A stretch of DNA of 64,000 nucleotides, from positions 15,687,501-15,751,500 of the forward strand of contig NC_135137.1 of assembly GCF_051014445.1 (NCBI RefSeq), written 5' to 3'. The translations under genes and the position numbers were made by a program. The DNA comes from Colletes latitarsis. Its lineage: Eukaryota > Arthropoda > Insecta > Hymenoptera > Colletidae. Under the pieces are notes generated by a model. It saw only the letters and a list, made by a program, of their open reading frames with translations, made no database searches and was not told the origin of the DNA. Positions 1 to 10,602 of this stretch are shown piece after piece (the first letter of the stretch is position 1; the number at the start of each line of letters is the position of its first letter).

Positions 1-176
1 TGGCCAGATTCTGGGCTTTTTTTGGCTTGGATCACGTAGTAATGTGGTACCACACTGAAACAGTCTATTAAACCTGGTTTCGATCAATATCTTAGCGGAT
101 AACGCATGTTCGGTCTAGGTTAGGTCTGGGATTTGCTCTCATCAGGCTCATACTTTCGCATATTTCTCATACTTGT
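1..176 (+). repeat. Reference monomer 1, used to define repeat phase
   Basis: This first full unit sets the coordinate frame used here. The head, 1-40, runs from TGGCCAGATTCTGGG to the TCACG region. A palindromic core GTGGTACCAC lies at 44-53. The middle, about 54-96, contains CAGTC, TTAAACCTGG and CGATCAATAT. The GGATAACGC box starts at 97. A TTAGG-like tract lies at about 108-130; its first pentamer is mutated to TTCGG in this copy. A tail ends in TTTCGCATATTTCTCATACTTGT. Monomer 2 starts at 177. Phase is arbitrary; I chose TGGCCAG because the window starts there and the last monomer ends just before it. Confidence 0.95.
44..53. repeat. 10-bp perfect palindrome GTGGTACCAC (example copy)
   Basis: Each strand reads GTGGTACCAC. 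It recurs once per monomer in the H1 and H2 subtypes and includes a KpnI/RsaI-type site. Variants are subtype linked: GTGTTACCAC in H3, GTGGTACGAC in several H1 copies, GGGGTACCAC in some H2 copies. It could be a protein-binding dyad, but nothing in the sequence proves that. Confidence 0.8.
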
Positions 177-284
177 TGGCCAGATCCTGGGCTTCCCATG
201 GTTTGGATCACGTAGTAATGTAATGCCACACTGAAACAGTCGACTAAACCTGGTCACGATCAATATTTTAGGGGATAACGCATG

Positions 285-300
285 TTAGGTATAGGTTAGG
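285..300 (+). repeat. Paired TTAGG motif inside the monomer (example copy)
   Basis: Positions 285-289 and 296-300 are both TTAGG, 11 bp apart, within the tract TTAGGTATAGGTTAGG; the commoner version is TTAGGTCTAGGTTAGG. Most monomers in the window have both pentamers, giving roughly several hundred TTAGG words on the plus strand. TTAGG is the common arthropod telomere unit (established knowledge). A relationship to telomeres is only suggested, since the pentamers are not in a pure tandem run. Confidence 0.85.
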
Positions 301-1233
301 TCTGGGATTTGCTCTCATCAGGCTCATACTTTCGCATATTTATCAATCATGTTCGCCAGATCCTGGGCTTCCACTGGTTTGGATCACGTAGTAATGGGGT
401 ACCACACAGAAACAGACGACTAAACCTGGTCACGATCAATATTTTAGGGGATAACGCATGTTAGGTCTAGGTTAGGCCTGGGATTTGCCCTCATCAGACT
501 CATACTTTCGCATTCTTCACATACTTCTTGAACAGATCCTGGGGTTTTTCTGGTTCGGACCACATAGTAATGTGTTACCACACTGAAACAGTCGATTAAA
601 CCTGGTTTCGATCAATATTTTAGAGGATAACACATGTTAGGTCTTGGTCTGCGTCTGGGATTTGCACTCATCAGGCTCATACTTTCGCATATTTCTCATA
701 CTTGATGCCCAGATTCTGGGCTTTTTGCGGTATGGATCACGTGGTAATGTGGTACCACACTGAAACAGTCAATTAAGCCTAGTCTGGGTCAACATCTCAA
801 AGGATAACGCATGTTAAGTATAGGTTAGGTCTGGGATTTGCTCTCAACAGGCTCATACTTTCGCATATTTCTCGTAATTGATGGCCAGATTCTGGGCTTT
901 CTCCGGTATGGGTCACGTAGTAATGAGGTACCACACTGAAACAGTCAATTAAACCCGGTTTCGATCAATATTTTAGAGGATAACACATGTTAGATCTAGG
1001 TTAGGTCTGTGATTTGCACTCATCAGGCTCATACTTTCGCATATTTCTCATACTTGATGGCCAGATTCTGATCTTTTTTTTGCTTGGATCACGAGGTAAT
1101 GGGGTACCACACTGAAACACTCAATTAAGCCTAGTCTGGGTCAAGATTTCAAAGGATAACGCATGTTAGGTACAGGTTAGGTCTGGGATTTGCTCTCATC
1201 AGGCTCATACTTTCGCATTCTTCACATACTTCT

Positions 1234-1409
1234 TGAACAGATCCTGGGCTTTTTCTGGTTGGGATCACATAGTAATGTGTTACCACACTCAAACAGTCGA
1301 TTAAACCTGGTTTCGATCAATGTTTTAGAGGATAACTCATGTTAGGTCTGGGTTAAGTCTAGGATTTGCCGTCATAAGGCTCATACTTTCGCATATTTCT
1401 CATACTTGT
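1234..1409 (+). repeat. Example monomer, subtype H3/M2
   Basis: This copy shows one common subtype. The head (H3) starts TGAACAGATCCTGGG instead of TGGCCAG and continues to a CACATAGTAATG block. Its core is GTGTTACCAC rather than the perfect palindrome GTGGTACCAC. The middle (M2) has CGATTAAACCTGGTTTCG and ends GAGGATAACTC. H3 is always preceded by a tail of the CATTCTTCACATACTTCT or CATTCTTTACGTACTTCT type. The subtype recurs throughout the window, for example near 4.57, 18.12, 31.50 and 62.24 kb. Confidence 0.9.
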
Positions 1410-1585
1410 TGGCCAGATTCTGGGCTTTTTCCGGTATGTGACACGTGGTAATGTGGTACCACATTGAAACAGTCAATTAAGCCTAGTCTGGGTCAACATT
1501 TCAAAGGATAACGCATGTTAGGTATAGGTTAGGTCTGGGATTTGCTCTCATCAGGCTCATACTTTCGCATATTTCTCATACTTGA
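1410..1585 (+). repeat. Example monomer, subtype H1/M3
   Basis: This copy carries head H1 (TGGCCAGATTCTGGGC, then TTTTCCGGTATG) and middle M3, with CAATTAAGCCTAG, TCTGGGTCAAC and ATTTCAAAGGATAACGC. M3 replaces the AATATTTTAG stretch of other subtypes over about 35 bp at equal length, so subtypes differ by clustered substitutions and not by length. H1/M3 copies occur many times in all domains, often directly after an H3/M2 copy as here. Confidence 0.9.
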
Positions 1586-1761
1586 TGGCCAGATTCTGGG
1601 CTTTTTCCGGTATGGGTCACGTTGTAATGTGGTACCACACTGAAACAGTCGACTAAGCTTGGTCACGATCAATATTTTAGAGGATAACGCATGTTAGGTA
1701 TAGGTTAGGTCTGGGATTTGCTCTCATCAGGCTCATACTTACGCATATTTATCAATCTTGT

Positions 1762-1937
1762 TGGCCAGATCCTGGGCTTCCACTGGTTTGGATCACGTAG
1801 TAATGTGGTACCACACTGAAACAGTCGACTAAACCTGGTCACGATCAATATTTTAGGGGATAACGCATGTTAGGTCTAGGTTAGGTCTGGGATTTGCACT
1901 CATCAGGCTCATACTTTCGCATATTTCTCATACTTGA
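1762..1937 (+). repeat. Example monomer, subtype H2/M1
   Basis: This copy has head H2 (TGGCCAGATCCTGGGC, then TTCCACTGGTTTGG) and middle M1 (GTCGACTAAACCTGG, TCACGATC, TTTTAGGGGATAACGC). H2 is preceded by a characteristic tail, CATATTTATCAATCTTGT, instead of CATATTTCTCATACTTG. M1 is the most frequent middle in the window. A SalI-type palindrome GTCGAC marks M1 and is absent from M2 (GTCGAT) and M3 (GTCAAT). Confidence 0.9.
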
Positions 1938-2820
1938 TGGCCAGATTCTGACCTTTCTCCGGTATGGGTCACGTAGTAATGTGGTACGACACTGAAACAG
2001 TCGACTAAACCTGGTCACGATCAATATTTCAGAGGATAACGCATGTTAGGTCTAGGTTAGGCCTGGGATTTGCCCTCATCAGACTCATACTTTCGCATTC
2101 TCTACGTACTTCTTGAACAGATCCTGGGTTTTTTCTGGTTGGGATCACGTTGTAATGTGGTACCACACTGGAACAGTCGACTAAACCTGGTCACGATCAA
2201 TATTTTAGGGGATAACGCATGTTAGGTCTAGGTTAGGTCTGGGATTTGCACTCGTCAGGCTCATACTTTCGCATATTTCTCATACTTGATGGCCAGATTC
2301 TGGGCTTTCTCCGGTATGGGACACGTGGTAATGTGGTACTACACTGAAACAGTCAATGAAGCCTAGTCTGGGTCAACATTTCAAAGGATAACGCATGTTA
2401 GGTATAGGTCAGGTCTGGGATTTGCTCTCATCAGGCTCATACTTTCGCATATTTCTCATACTTGATGGCCAGATTCTGGGCTTTTTCCGGTATGGGTCAC
2501 GTGGTAATGTGGTACCACACTGAAACAGTCAATTAAGCCTAGTCTGGGTCAACATTTCAAAGGATAACGTATGTTAGGTATAGATTTGGTTTGGGATTTG
2601 CCCTCATCAGACTCATACTTTCGCATTCTTCACGTACTTCTTGAACAGATCCTGGGTTTTTTCTGGTAGGGATCACGTTGTAATGTGGTACCACACTGAA
2701 ACAGTCGACTAAACCTGGTCACGATCAATATTTTATGGGATAACGCATGTTAGGTATAGGTTAGGTCTGGGATTTGCTCTCATCAGGCTCATACTTTCGC
2801 ATATTTCTCATACTTGATGG

Positions 2821-3866
2821 CCAGATTCTGACCTTTCTCCGGTATGGGACACGTGGTAATGTGGTACGACACTGAAACAGTCGACTAAACCTGGTCACGA
2901 TCAATATTTCAGAGGATAACGCATGTTAGGTCTAGGTTAGGCCTGGGATTTGCCCTCATCAGACTCATACTTTCGCATTCTTTACGTACTTCTTGAACAG
3001 ATCCTGGGTTTTTTCTGGTTGGGATCACGTTGTAATGTGGTACCACACTGAAACAGTCGACTAAACCTGGTCACGATCAATATTTTATGGGATAACGCAT
3101 GTTAGGTATAGGTTAGGTCTGGGATTTGCTCTCATCAGGCTCATACTTTCGCATATTTCTCATACTTGATGGCCAGATGCTGACCTTTCTCCGGTATGGG
3201 ACACGTGGTAATGTGGTACGACACTGAAACAGTCGACTAAACCTGGTCACGATCAATATTTCAGAGGATAACGCATGTTAGGTCTAGGATAGGCCTGGGA
3301 TTTGCACTCATCAGACTCATACTTTCGCATTCTTTACGTACTTCTTGAACAGATCCTGGGTTTTTTCTGGTTGGGATGTGGTACCACACTGAAACAGTCG
3401 ACTAAACCTGGTCACGATCAATATTTTAGGGGATAACGCATGTTAGGTCTAGGTTAGGTCTAGGATTTGCACTCATCAGGCTCCTTCTTTCGCATATTTC
3501 TCATACTTGATGGCCAGATTCTGGGCTTTCTCCGGTATGGGACACGTGGTAATGTGGTACGACACTGAAACAGTCGACTAAACCTGGTCACGATCAATAT
3601 TTCAGAGGATAACGCATGTTAGGTCTAGGTTAGGCCTGGGATTTGCCCTCATCAGACTCATACTTTCGCATTCTTTACGTACTTCTTGAACAGATCCTGG
3701 GTTTTTTCTGGTTGGGATCACGTTGTAATGTGGTACCACACTGAAACAGTCGACTAAACCTGGTCACGATCAACATTTTAGGGGATAACGCATGTTAGGT
3801 CTAGGTTAGGACTGGGATTTGCACTCATCAGGCTCATACTTTCGCATATTTCTCATACTTGATGGC
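2821..3866 (+). repeat. Dimeric higher-order repeat, 352-bp period
   Basis: Two alternating monomers repeat as a pair. One has the CCAGATTCTGACC or TCTGGGC head with CTTTCTCCGG; the other has the TGAACAG head with GGGTTTTTTCTGG. The pair marker recurs at 2821, 3173, 3514 and 3866, giving periods of 352, 341 and 352. The short middle period is due to the 11-bp deletion in the monomer at 3346. Confidence 0.75.
3346..3510 (+). repeat. Truncated 165-bp monomer, copy 1 of 6
   Basis: Between GGGAT and GTGGTACC this H3 monomer lacks 11 bp (CACGTTGTAAT in its relatives); the junction is at 3377/3378. A 2-bp AT repeat flanks the lost segment. Five more monomers in the window share this junction. This is the only one in domain A. 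Confidence 0.93.
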
Positions 3867-3884
3867 CAGATTCTGACCTTTCTC

Positions 3885-4795
3885 CGGTATGGGTCACGTA
3901 GTAATGTGGTACCACACTGAAACAGTCGACTAAACCTGGTCTCGATCAACATTTCAAAGGATAACGCATGTTAGGTATAGGTTAGGTCTGGGATTTGCTC
4001 TCATCTGGCTCATATTTTCGCATATTTATCAATCTTGTTTGCCAGATCCTGGGCTTCCACTGGCTTGGATCAGATAGTAATGTGGTACCACAATGAGACA
4101 GTCAATTAAACCTGGTTTCGATCAATATTTTAGAGGATAACACACGTTAGGTCAAGGTTAGGTCTGGGATTTGCACTCATCAGGCTCATACTTTCACATA
4201 TTTCTCATACTTGATGGCCAGATTCTGGGCTTTTTTTGGCTTGGATCACGTAGTAATGTGGTACCACACTGAAACAGTCTATTAAACCTGGTTTCGATCA
4301 ATATCTTAGCAGATAACGCATGTTAGGTCTAGGTTAGGTCTGGGATTTGCTCTCATCGGGCTCATACTTTCGCATATTTCTCATACTTGATGGCCGGATT
4401 CTGGGCTTTTTCCGGTATGGATCACGTAGTAATGTGATACCACACTGAAACAGTCGACTAAACCTGGTCTCGATCAATATTTCAGAGGATAACGCATGAG
4501 ATGTCTGGGTTAGGTCTGGGATTTGCCCTCTCCAGTCTCATACTTTCGCATTCTTCACATACTTCTTGAACAGATCCTGGGTTTTTTCTGGTTGGGATCA
4601 CATAGTAATGTGTTACAACACTGAAACAGTCGATTAAACCTGGTTTCGATCAATGTTTTAGAGGATAACTCATGTTAGGTCTGGGTTAGGTCTAGGATTT
4701 GCCCTCATCAGGCTCATACTTTCGCATATTTCTCATACTTGTTGGCCAGATTCTGGGCTTTTTCCGGTATGGGTCACGTGGTAATGTGGTACCAC
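3885..4795 (+). repeat. Five-monomer marker block, copy 1
   Basis: The block carries a rare monomer with GGATCAGATAGTAATG and CCACAATGAGACAG, followed by ACACACGTTAGGTCAAGG, a TTTTTTTGGCTTGG head, a GGCCGGATTCTGG head and a CATGAGATGTCTGG monomer. The same order recurs at about 9,692-10,602, 14,796-15,649, 16,028-16,930 and 60,330-61,240. The CAGATAGTAA marker sits at 4071, 9878, 14982, 16214 and 60513, giving spacings of 33 (minus 1 bp), 29 and 7 monomers, and then a jump across domain B. Confidence 0.8.
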
Positions 4796-5879
4796 ACTCG
4801 AACAGTCAATTAAGCCTAGTCTGGGTCAACATTTCAAAGGAGAACGCATGTTAGGTATAGGTTAGGTCTGGGATTTGCTCACATCAGGCTCATACTTTCG
4901 CATATTTAGCAATCTTGTTGGCCAGATCCTGGGCTTCCACTGGTTTGGATCACATAGTAATGTGGTACCACACTGACACAGTCAATTAAACCTGGTTTCG
5001 ATCAACATTTTAGACGATAACACATGTTAGGACTAGGTTAGGTCTAGGATTTGCACTCATCAGGCTCATACTTTCGCATTCTTCACATACTTCTTGAACA
5101 GATCCTGGGCTTTTTCTGCTTCGGATCACATAGTAATGTGTTACCACACTGAAACAGTCGATTAAACCTGGTGTCGATCACTGTTTTAGAGAATAACTCA
5201 TGTTAGGTCTAGGTTTGGCCTGGGATTTGCCCTCATCAGACTCATACTTTCGCATATTTCTCATACTTGATGGCCAGATTCTGGGCTTTCTCCGGTATGG
5301 GTCACGTACTAATGTAGTACCACACTGAAACAGTCGACTAAACCTGGCCACGATCAATATTTTAGGGGATAACGCATGTTAGGTATAGGTTAGGTCTGGG
5401 ATTTGCTCTCATCAGGCTCATACTTTCGCATATTTATCAATCATGTTCGCCAGATCCTGGGCTTCCACTGGTTTGGATCACGTAGTAATGGGGTACCACA
5501 CTGAAACAGACGACTAAACCTGGTCACAATCAATATTTTAGGGGATAACGCATGTTAGGTCTAGGTTAGGCCTGGGATTTGCCCTCATCAGACTCATACT
5601 TTCGCATTCGTTACGTACTTCTTGAACAGATCCTGGGTTTTTTCTGGTTGTGATCACGTTGTAATGTGGTACCACACTGAAACAGTCGACTAAACCTGGT
5701 CACGATCAATATTTTAGGGGATAACGCATGTTAGGTCTAGGTTAGGTCTGGGATTTGCACTCATCAGGCTCATACTTTCGCATATTTCTCATACTTGATG
5801 GCCAGATTCTGGGCTTTCTCCGGTATGGGACACGTGGTAATGTGGTACCACACTGAAACAGTCGACTAAACCTGGTCTC

Positions 5880-7290
5880 GATCAATATTTCAGAGGATAA
5901 CGCATGAGATGTCTGGGTTAGGTCTGGGATTTGCCCTCTTCAGTCTCATACTTTCGCATTCTTCACATACTTCTTGAACAGATCCTGGGTTTCTTCTGGT
6001 TGGGATCACATAGTAATGTGTTACAACACTGAAACAGACGACTAAACCTGGTCACGATCAATATTTTAGGCGATAACGCATGTCAGGTCTAGGTTAGGTC
6101 TGGGATTTGCACTCATCAGGCTCATACTTTCGCATATTTCTCATACTTGATGGCCAGATTCTGGGCTTTCTCCGGTATGGGTCACGTACTAATGTGGTAC
6201 CACACTGAAACAGTCGACTAAACCTGGTCACGATCGATATTTTAGGGGATAACGCATGTTAAGTATAGGTTAGGTCTGGGATTTGCTCTCATCAGGCTCA
6301 TACTTTCGCATATTTATCAATCATGTTCGCCAGATCCTGGGCTTCCACTGGTTTGGATCACGTAGTAATGGGGTACCACACTGAAACAGACGACTAAACC
6401 TGGTCACGATCAATATTTTAGGGGATAACGCATGTTAGGTCTAGGTTAGGCCTGGGATTTGCCCTCATCAGACTCATACTTTCGCATTCTTTACGTACTT
6501 CTTGAAATGATCCTGGGTTTTTTCTGGTTGGGATCACGTTGTAATGTGGTACCACACTGAAACAGTCGATTAAACCTGGTTTCGATCAATATTTTAGAGG
6601 ATAACTCATGTTAGGTCTGGGTTAGGTCTAGGATTTGCCGTCATCAGGCTCATACTTTCGCATATTTCTCATACTTGATGGCCAGATTCTGGGCTTTTTC
6701 CGGTATGGAACACGTGGTAATGTGGTACCACACTGAAACAGTCAATTAAGCCTAGTCTGGGTCAACATTTCAAAGGATAACGCATGTTAGGTATAGGTTA
6801 GGTCTGGGATTTGCTCACATCAGGCTCATACTTTCGCATATTTAGCAATCTTGTTGGCCAGATCCTGGGCTTCCACTGGTTTGGATCACATAGTAATGTG
6901 TTACCACACTGAAACAGTCGATTAAACCTGGTTTCGATCAATATTTTAGAGGATAACTCATGTTAGGTCTGGGTTAGGTCTAGGATTTGCCGTCATCAGG
7001 CTCATACTTTCGCATATTTCTCATACTTGATGGCCAGATTCTGGGCTTTTTCCGGTATGGGACACGTGGTAATGTGGTACCACACTGAAACAGTCAATTA
7101 AGCCTAGTCTGGGTCAACATTTCAAAGGATAACGCATGTTAGGTATAGGTTAGGTCTGGGATTTGCTCACATCAGGCTCATACTTTCGCATATTTAGCAA
7201 TCTTGTTGGCCAGATCCTGGGCTTCCACTGGTTTGGATCACGTTGTAATGCGGTACCACACTGAAACAGTCAATTATACCCGGTTTCGAT
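5880..7290 (+). repeat. Eight-monomer block repeated at about 10,630-12,045
   Basis: The offset is 4,751 bp (27 monomers minus 1 bp). Shared rare markers are GGGTTTCTTCTGG, CATGTCAGG, GATCGATATTTTAGG and CTTGAAATGATCC (6501 and 11252). Past this block the offset changes to 5,103 bp, so two extra monomers (about 12,060-12,430) lie in the right-hand copy. Confidence 0.75.
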
Positions 7291-8164
7291 CAATATTTTA
7301 GAGGATAACACATGTTAGATCTAGGTTAGGTCTAGGATTTGCCGTCATCAGGCTCATACTTTCGCATATTTCTGATACTTGTTGGCTAGATTCTGGGCTT
7401 TTTCCGGTATGGGACACGTGGTAATGTGGTACGACACTGAAACAGTCAATTAAGCCTAGTCTGGGTCAACATTTCAAAGGATAACGCATGTTAGGTATAG
7501 GTTAGGTCTGGGATTTGCTCTCATCAGGCTCATACTTTCGCATATTTCTCATACTTGATGGCCAGATTCTGGGCTTTTTCCGGTATGGGTCACGTGGTAA
7601 TGTGGTACCACACTGAAACAGTCAATTAAGCCTAGTCTGGGTCAACATTTCAAAGGATAACGCATGTTAGGTATAGATTTGGTCTGGGATTTGCCCTCAT
7701 CAGACTCATACTTCCGCATTCTTCACGTACTTCTTGAACAGATCCTGGGTTTTTTCTGGTTGGGATCACGTTGTAATGTGGTACCACACTGAAACAGTCG
7801 ACTAAACCTGGTCACGATCAATATCATAGCGGATAACGCATGTTAGGTCTAGGTTAGGTCTGGGATTTGCTCTCATCAGGCTCATACTTTCGCATATTTC
7901 TCATACTTGTTGGCCAGATCCAGGGCTTTTTCTGGTTTCGATCAGGTTGTGATGTGGTACCACACAGACACAGTCGACTAAACCTGGTCACGATCAATAT
8001 TTTAGAGGATAACGCATGTTAGGTACAGGTTAGGTCTGGGTTGTGCTCTCATCAGGCTCATACGTTCGCATATGTCTCATACTTGATGGCCAGATTCTGG
8101 GCTTTCTCCGGTATGGGTCACGTAGTAATGTGGTACCACACTGAAACAGTCGACTAAATCTGGT

Positions 8165-10545
8165 CACGATCAATATTTTAGGGGATAACGCACGTTAGGT
8201 CTAGGTTAGGTCTGGGATTTGCACTAATCAGACTCAAACTTTCGCATTCTTTACGTACTTCTTGAACAGATCCTGGGTTCTTTCTGGTTGGGATCACGTT
8301 GTAATGTGTTACCACACTGAAACAGTCGACTAAACTTGGTCACGATCAATATTTTAGAGGATAACGCATGTTAGGTATAGGTTAGGTCTGGGATTTGCTC
8401 TCATCAGGCTCATACTTTCGTATATTTATCAATCGTGTTCGCCAGATCCTGGGCTTCCACTGGTTTGGATCACGTAGTAATGGGGTACGACACTGGAACA
8501 GACGACTAAACCTGGTCACGATCAATATTTTAGGGGATAACGCATGTTAGGTCTAGGTTAGGTCTGGGATTTGCACTCATCAGGCTCATACTTTCGCATA
8601 TTTCTCATACTTGTTGGCCAGATTCTGGGCTTTCTCCGGTATGGGTCACGTAGTAATGTGGTACCACACTGAAACAGTCGACTAAACCTGGTCTCGATCA
8701 ATATTTCAGAGGATAACGCATGTTAGGTCTAGGTTAGGCCTGGGATTTGCCCTCATCAGACTCATACTTTCGCATTCTTTACGTACTTCTTGAACAGATC
8801 CTGGGTTCTTTCTGGTTGGGATCACGTTGTAATGTGTTACCACACTGAAACAGTCGACTAAACTTGGTCACGATCAATATTTTAGAGGATAACGCATGTT
8901 AGGTATAGGTTAGGTCTGGGATTTGCTCTCATCAGGCTCATACTTTCGTATATTTATCAATCATGTTCGCCAGATCCTGGGCTTCCACTGGTTTGGATCA
9001 CGTAGTAATGGGGTACGACACTGGAACAGACGACTAAACCTGGTTTCGATCAATATTTTAGAGGATAACTCATGTTAGGTCTGGGGTAGGTCTGGGACTT
9101 GCACTCATCAGGCTCATACTTTCGCATATTTCTCATACTTGTTGGCCAGATTCTGGGCTTTCTCCGGTATGGGTCACGTAGTAATGTGGTACCACACTGA
9201 AACAGACGACTAAACCTGGTCACGATCAATATTTTAGGGGATAACGCATGTAGGTCTAGGTTAGGTCTGGGATTTGCCCTCATCAGGCTCATACTTTCGC
9301 ATATTTCTCATACTTGATGGCCAGATTCTGGGCTATTTCCGGTATGGGTCACGTAGTAATGTGGCACCACACTGAAACAGTCGACCAAACCTGGTCACGA
9401 TCAATATTTTAGGGGATAACGCATGTTAGGTCTAGGTTAGGTCTGGGATTTGCACTCATCAGGCTCATACTTTCGCATATTTCTCATACTTGATGACCAG
9501 ATTCTGGGCTTTCGCCGGTATGGGTCACGTAGTAATGTGGTACCACACTGAAACAGTCGACTAAACTTGGTCACGATCAACATTTTAGGGGATAACGCAT
9601 GTTAGGTCTAGGTTAGGTCTGGGATTTGCACTCATCAGGCTCATACTTTCGCATATTTCTCATACTTGATGGCCAGATTCTGGGCTTTCTCCGGTATAGG
9701 TCACGTAGTAATGTGGTACCACACTGAAACAGTCGACTAAACCTGGTCTCGATCAACATTTCAAAGGATAACGCATGTTAGGTATAGGTTAGGTCTGGGA
9801 TTTGCTCTCATCTGGCTCATATTTTCGCATATTTATCAATCTTGTTGGCCAGATCCTGGGCTTCCACTGGCTTGGATCAGATAGTAATGTGGTACCACAA
9901 TGAGACAGTCAATTAAACCTGGTTTCGATCAATATTTTAGAGGATAACACACGTTAGGTCAAGGTTAGGTCTGGGATTTGCACTCATCAGGCTCATACTT
10001 TCGCATGTTTCTCATACTTGATGGCCAGACTCTGGGCTTTTTTTGGCTTGGATCACGTAGTAATGTGGTACCACACTGAAACAGTCCATTAAACCTGGTT
10101 TCGATCAATATCTTAGCGGATAACGCATGTTAGGTCTAGGTTAGGTCTGGGATTTGCTCTCATCAGGCTCATACTTTCGCATATTTCTCATACTTGATGG
10201 CCGGATTCTGGGCTTTTTCCGGTATGAATCACGTAGTAATGTGATACCACACTGAAACAGTCGACTAAACCTGGTCTCGATCAATATTTCAGAGGATAAC
10301 GCATGAGATGTCTGGGTTAGGTCTGGGATTTGCCCTCTCCAGTCTCATACTTTCGCATTCTTCACATACTTCTTGAACAGATCCTGGGTTTTTTCTGGTT
10401 GGGATCACATAGTAATGTGTTACAACACTGAAACAGTCGATTAAAGCTGGTTTCGATCAATGTTTTAGAGGATAACTCATGTTAGGTCTGGGTTAGGTCT
10501 AGGATTTGCCCTCATCAGGCTCATACTTTCGCATATTTCTCATAC
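8165..10545 (+). repeat. 13.5-monomer block repeated at about 13,269-15,649
   Basis: The offset is 5,104 bp, exactly 29 monomers. Shared rare markers include CACTAATCAGACTC, TTTCGTATATTTATC, GGCACCACACTG with GTCGACCAAACC, and the five-monomer marker block at the right end. The match breaks at 10,545, where one copy has GTTGGCC and the other GATGGCC followed by a different head. Confidence 0.78.
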
Positions 10546-10602
10546 TTGTTGGCCAGATTCTGGGCTTTTTCCGGTATGGGTCACGTGGTAATGTGGTACC
10601 AC
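9692..10602 (+). repeat. Five-monomer marker block, copy 2
   Basis: It matches the 3,885-4,795 block at an offset of 5,807 bp (33 monomers minus the 1-bp deletion near 9,250). Differences are few, for example CAATGAGACAG shared but GTTTGCC versus GTTGGCC before it. Confidence 0.8.

Larger units (their letters stand above)
1040..2345 (+). repeat. Block repeated at about 17,924-19,230
   Basis: This stretch of about 7.5 monomers matches 17,924-19,230 at an offset of 16,884 bp, which is 96 monomers minus 12 bases; the 12 bases are the 11-bp and 1-bp deletions lying between. Shared markers are ACGAGGTAATGGGG (1091 and 17975), GTTAGGTACAGG and the order of subtypes that follows. Scattered differences (for example TCATAAGG versus TCATCGGG) make this an older copy than those in domain B. 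Confidence 0.75.

Noticed and set aside
97..176. CENP-B-box-like sequence (TTCG followed by A five bases later, as in TTTCGATCAATA)
   Set aside because: The required CGGG at the end of the box is absent in the copies I read (TTTT or TCAG instead), and neither strand gave the full pattern.
9050..9292. 80-codon minus-strand open reading frame
   Set aside because: It lies wholly in satellite sequence, covers less than 1.5 monomers, and is open only because local variants remove stops. The monomer length of 176 is not a multiple of 3, so no frame continues across copies.
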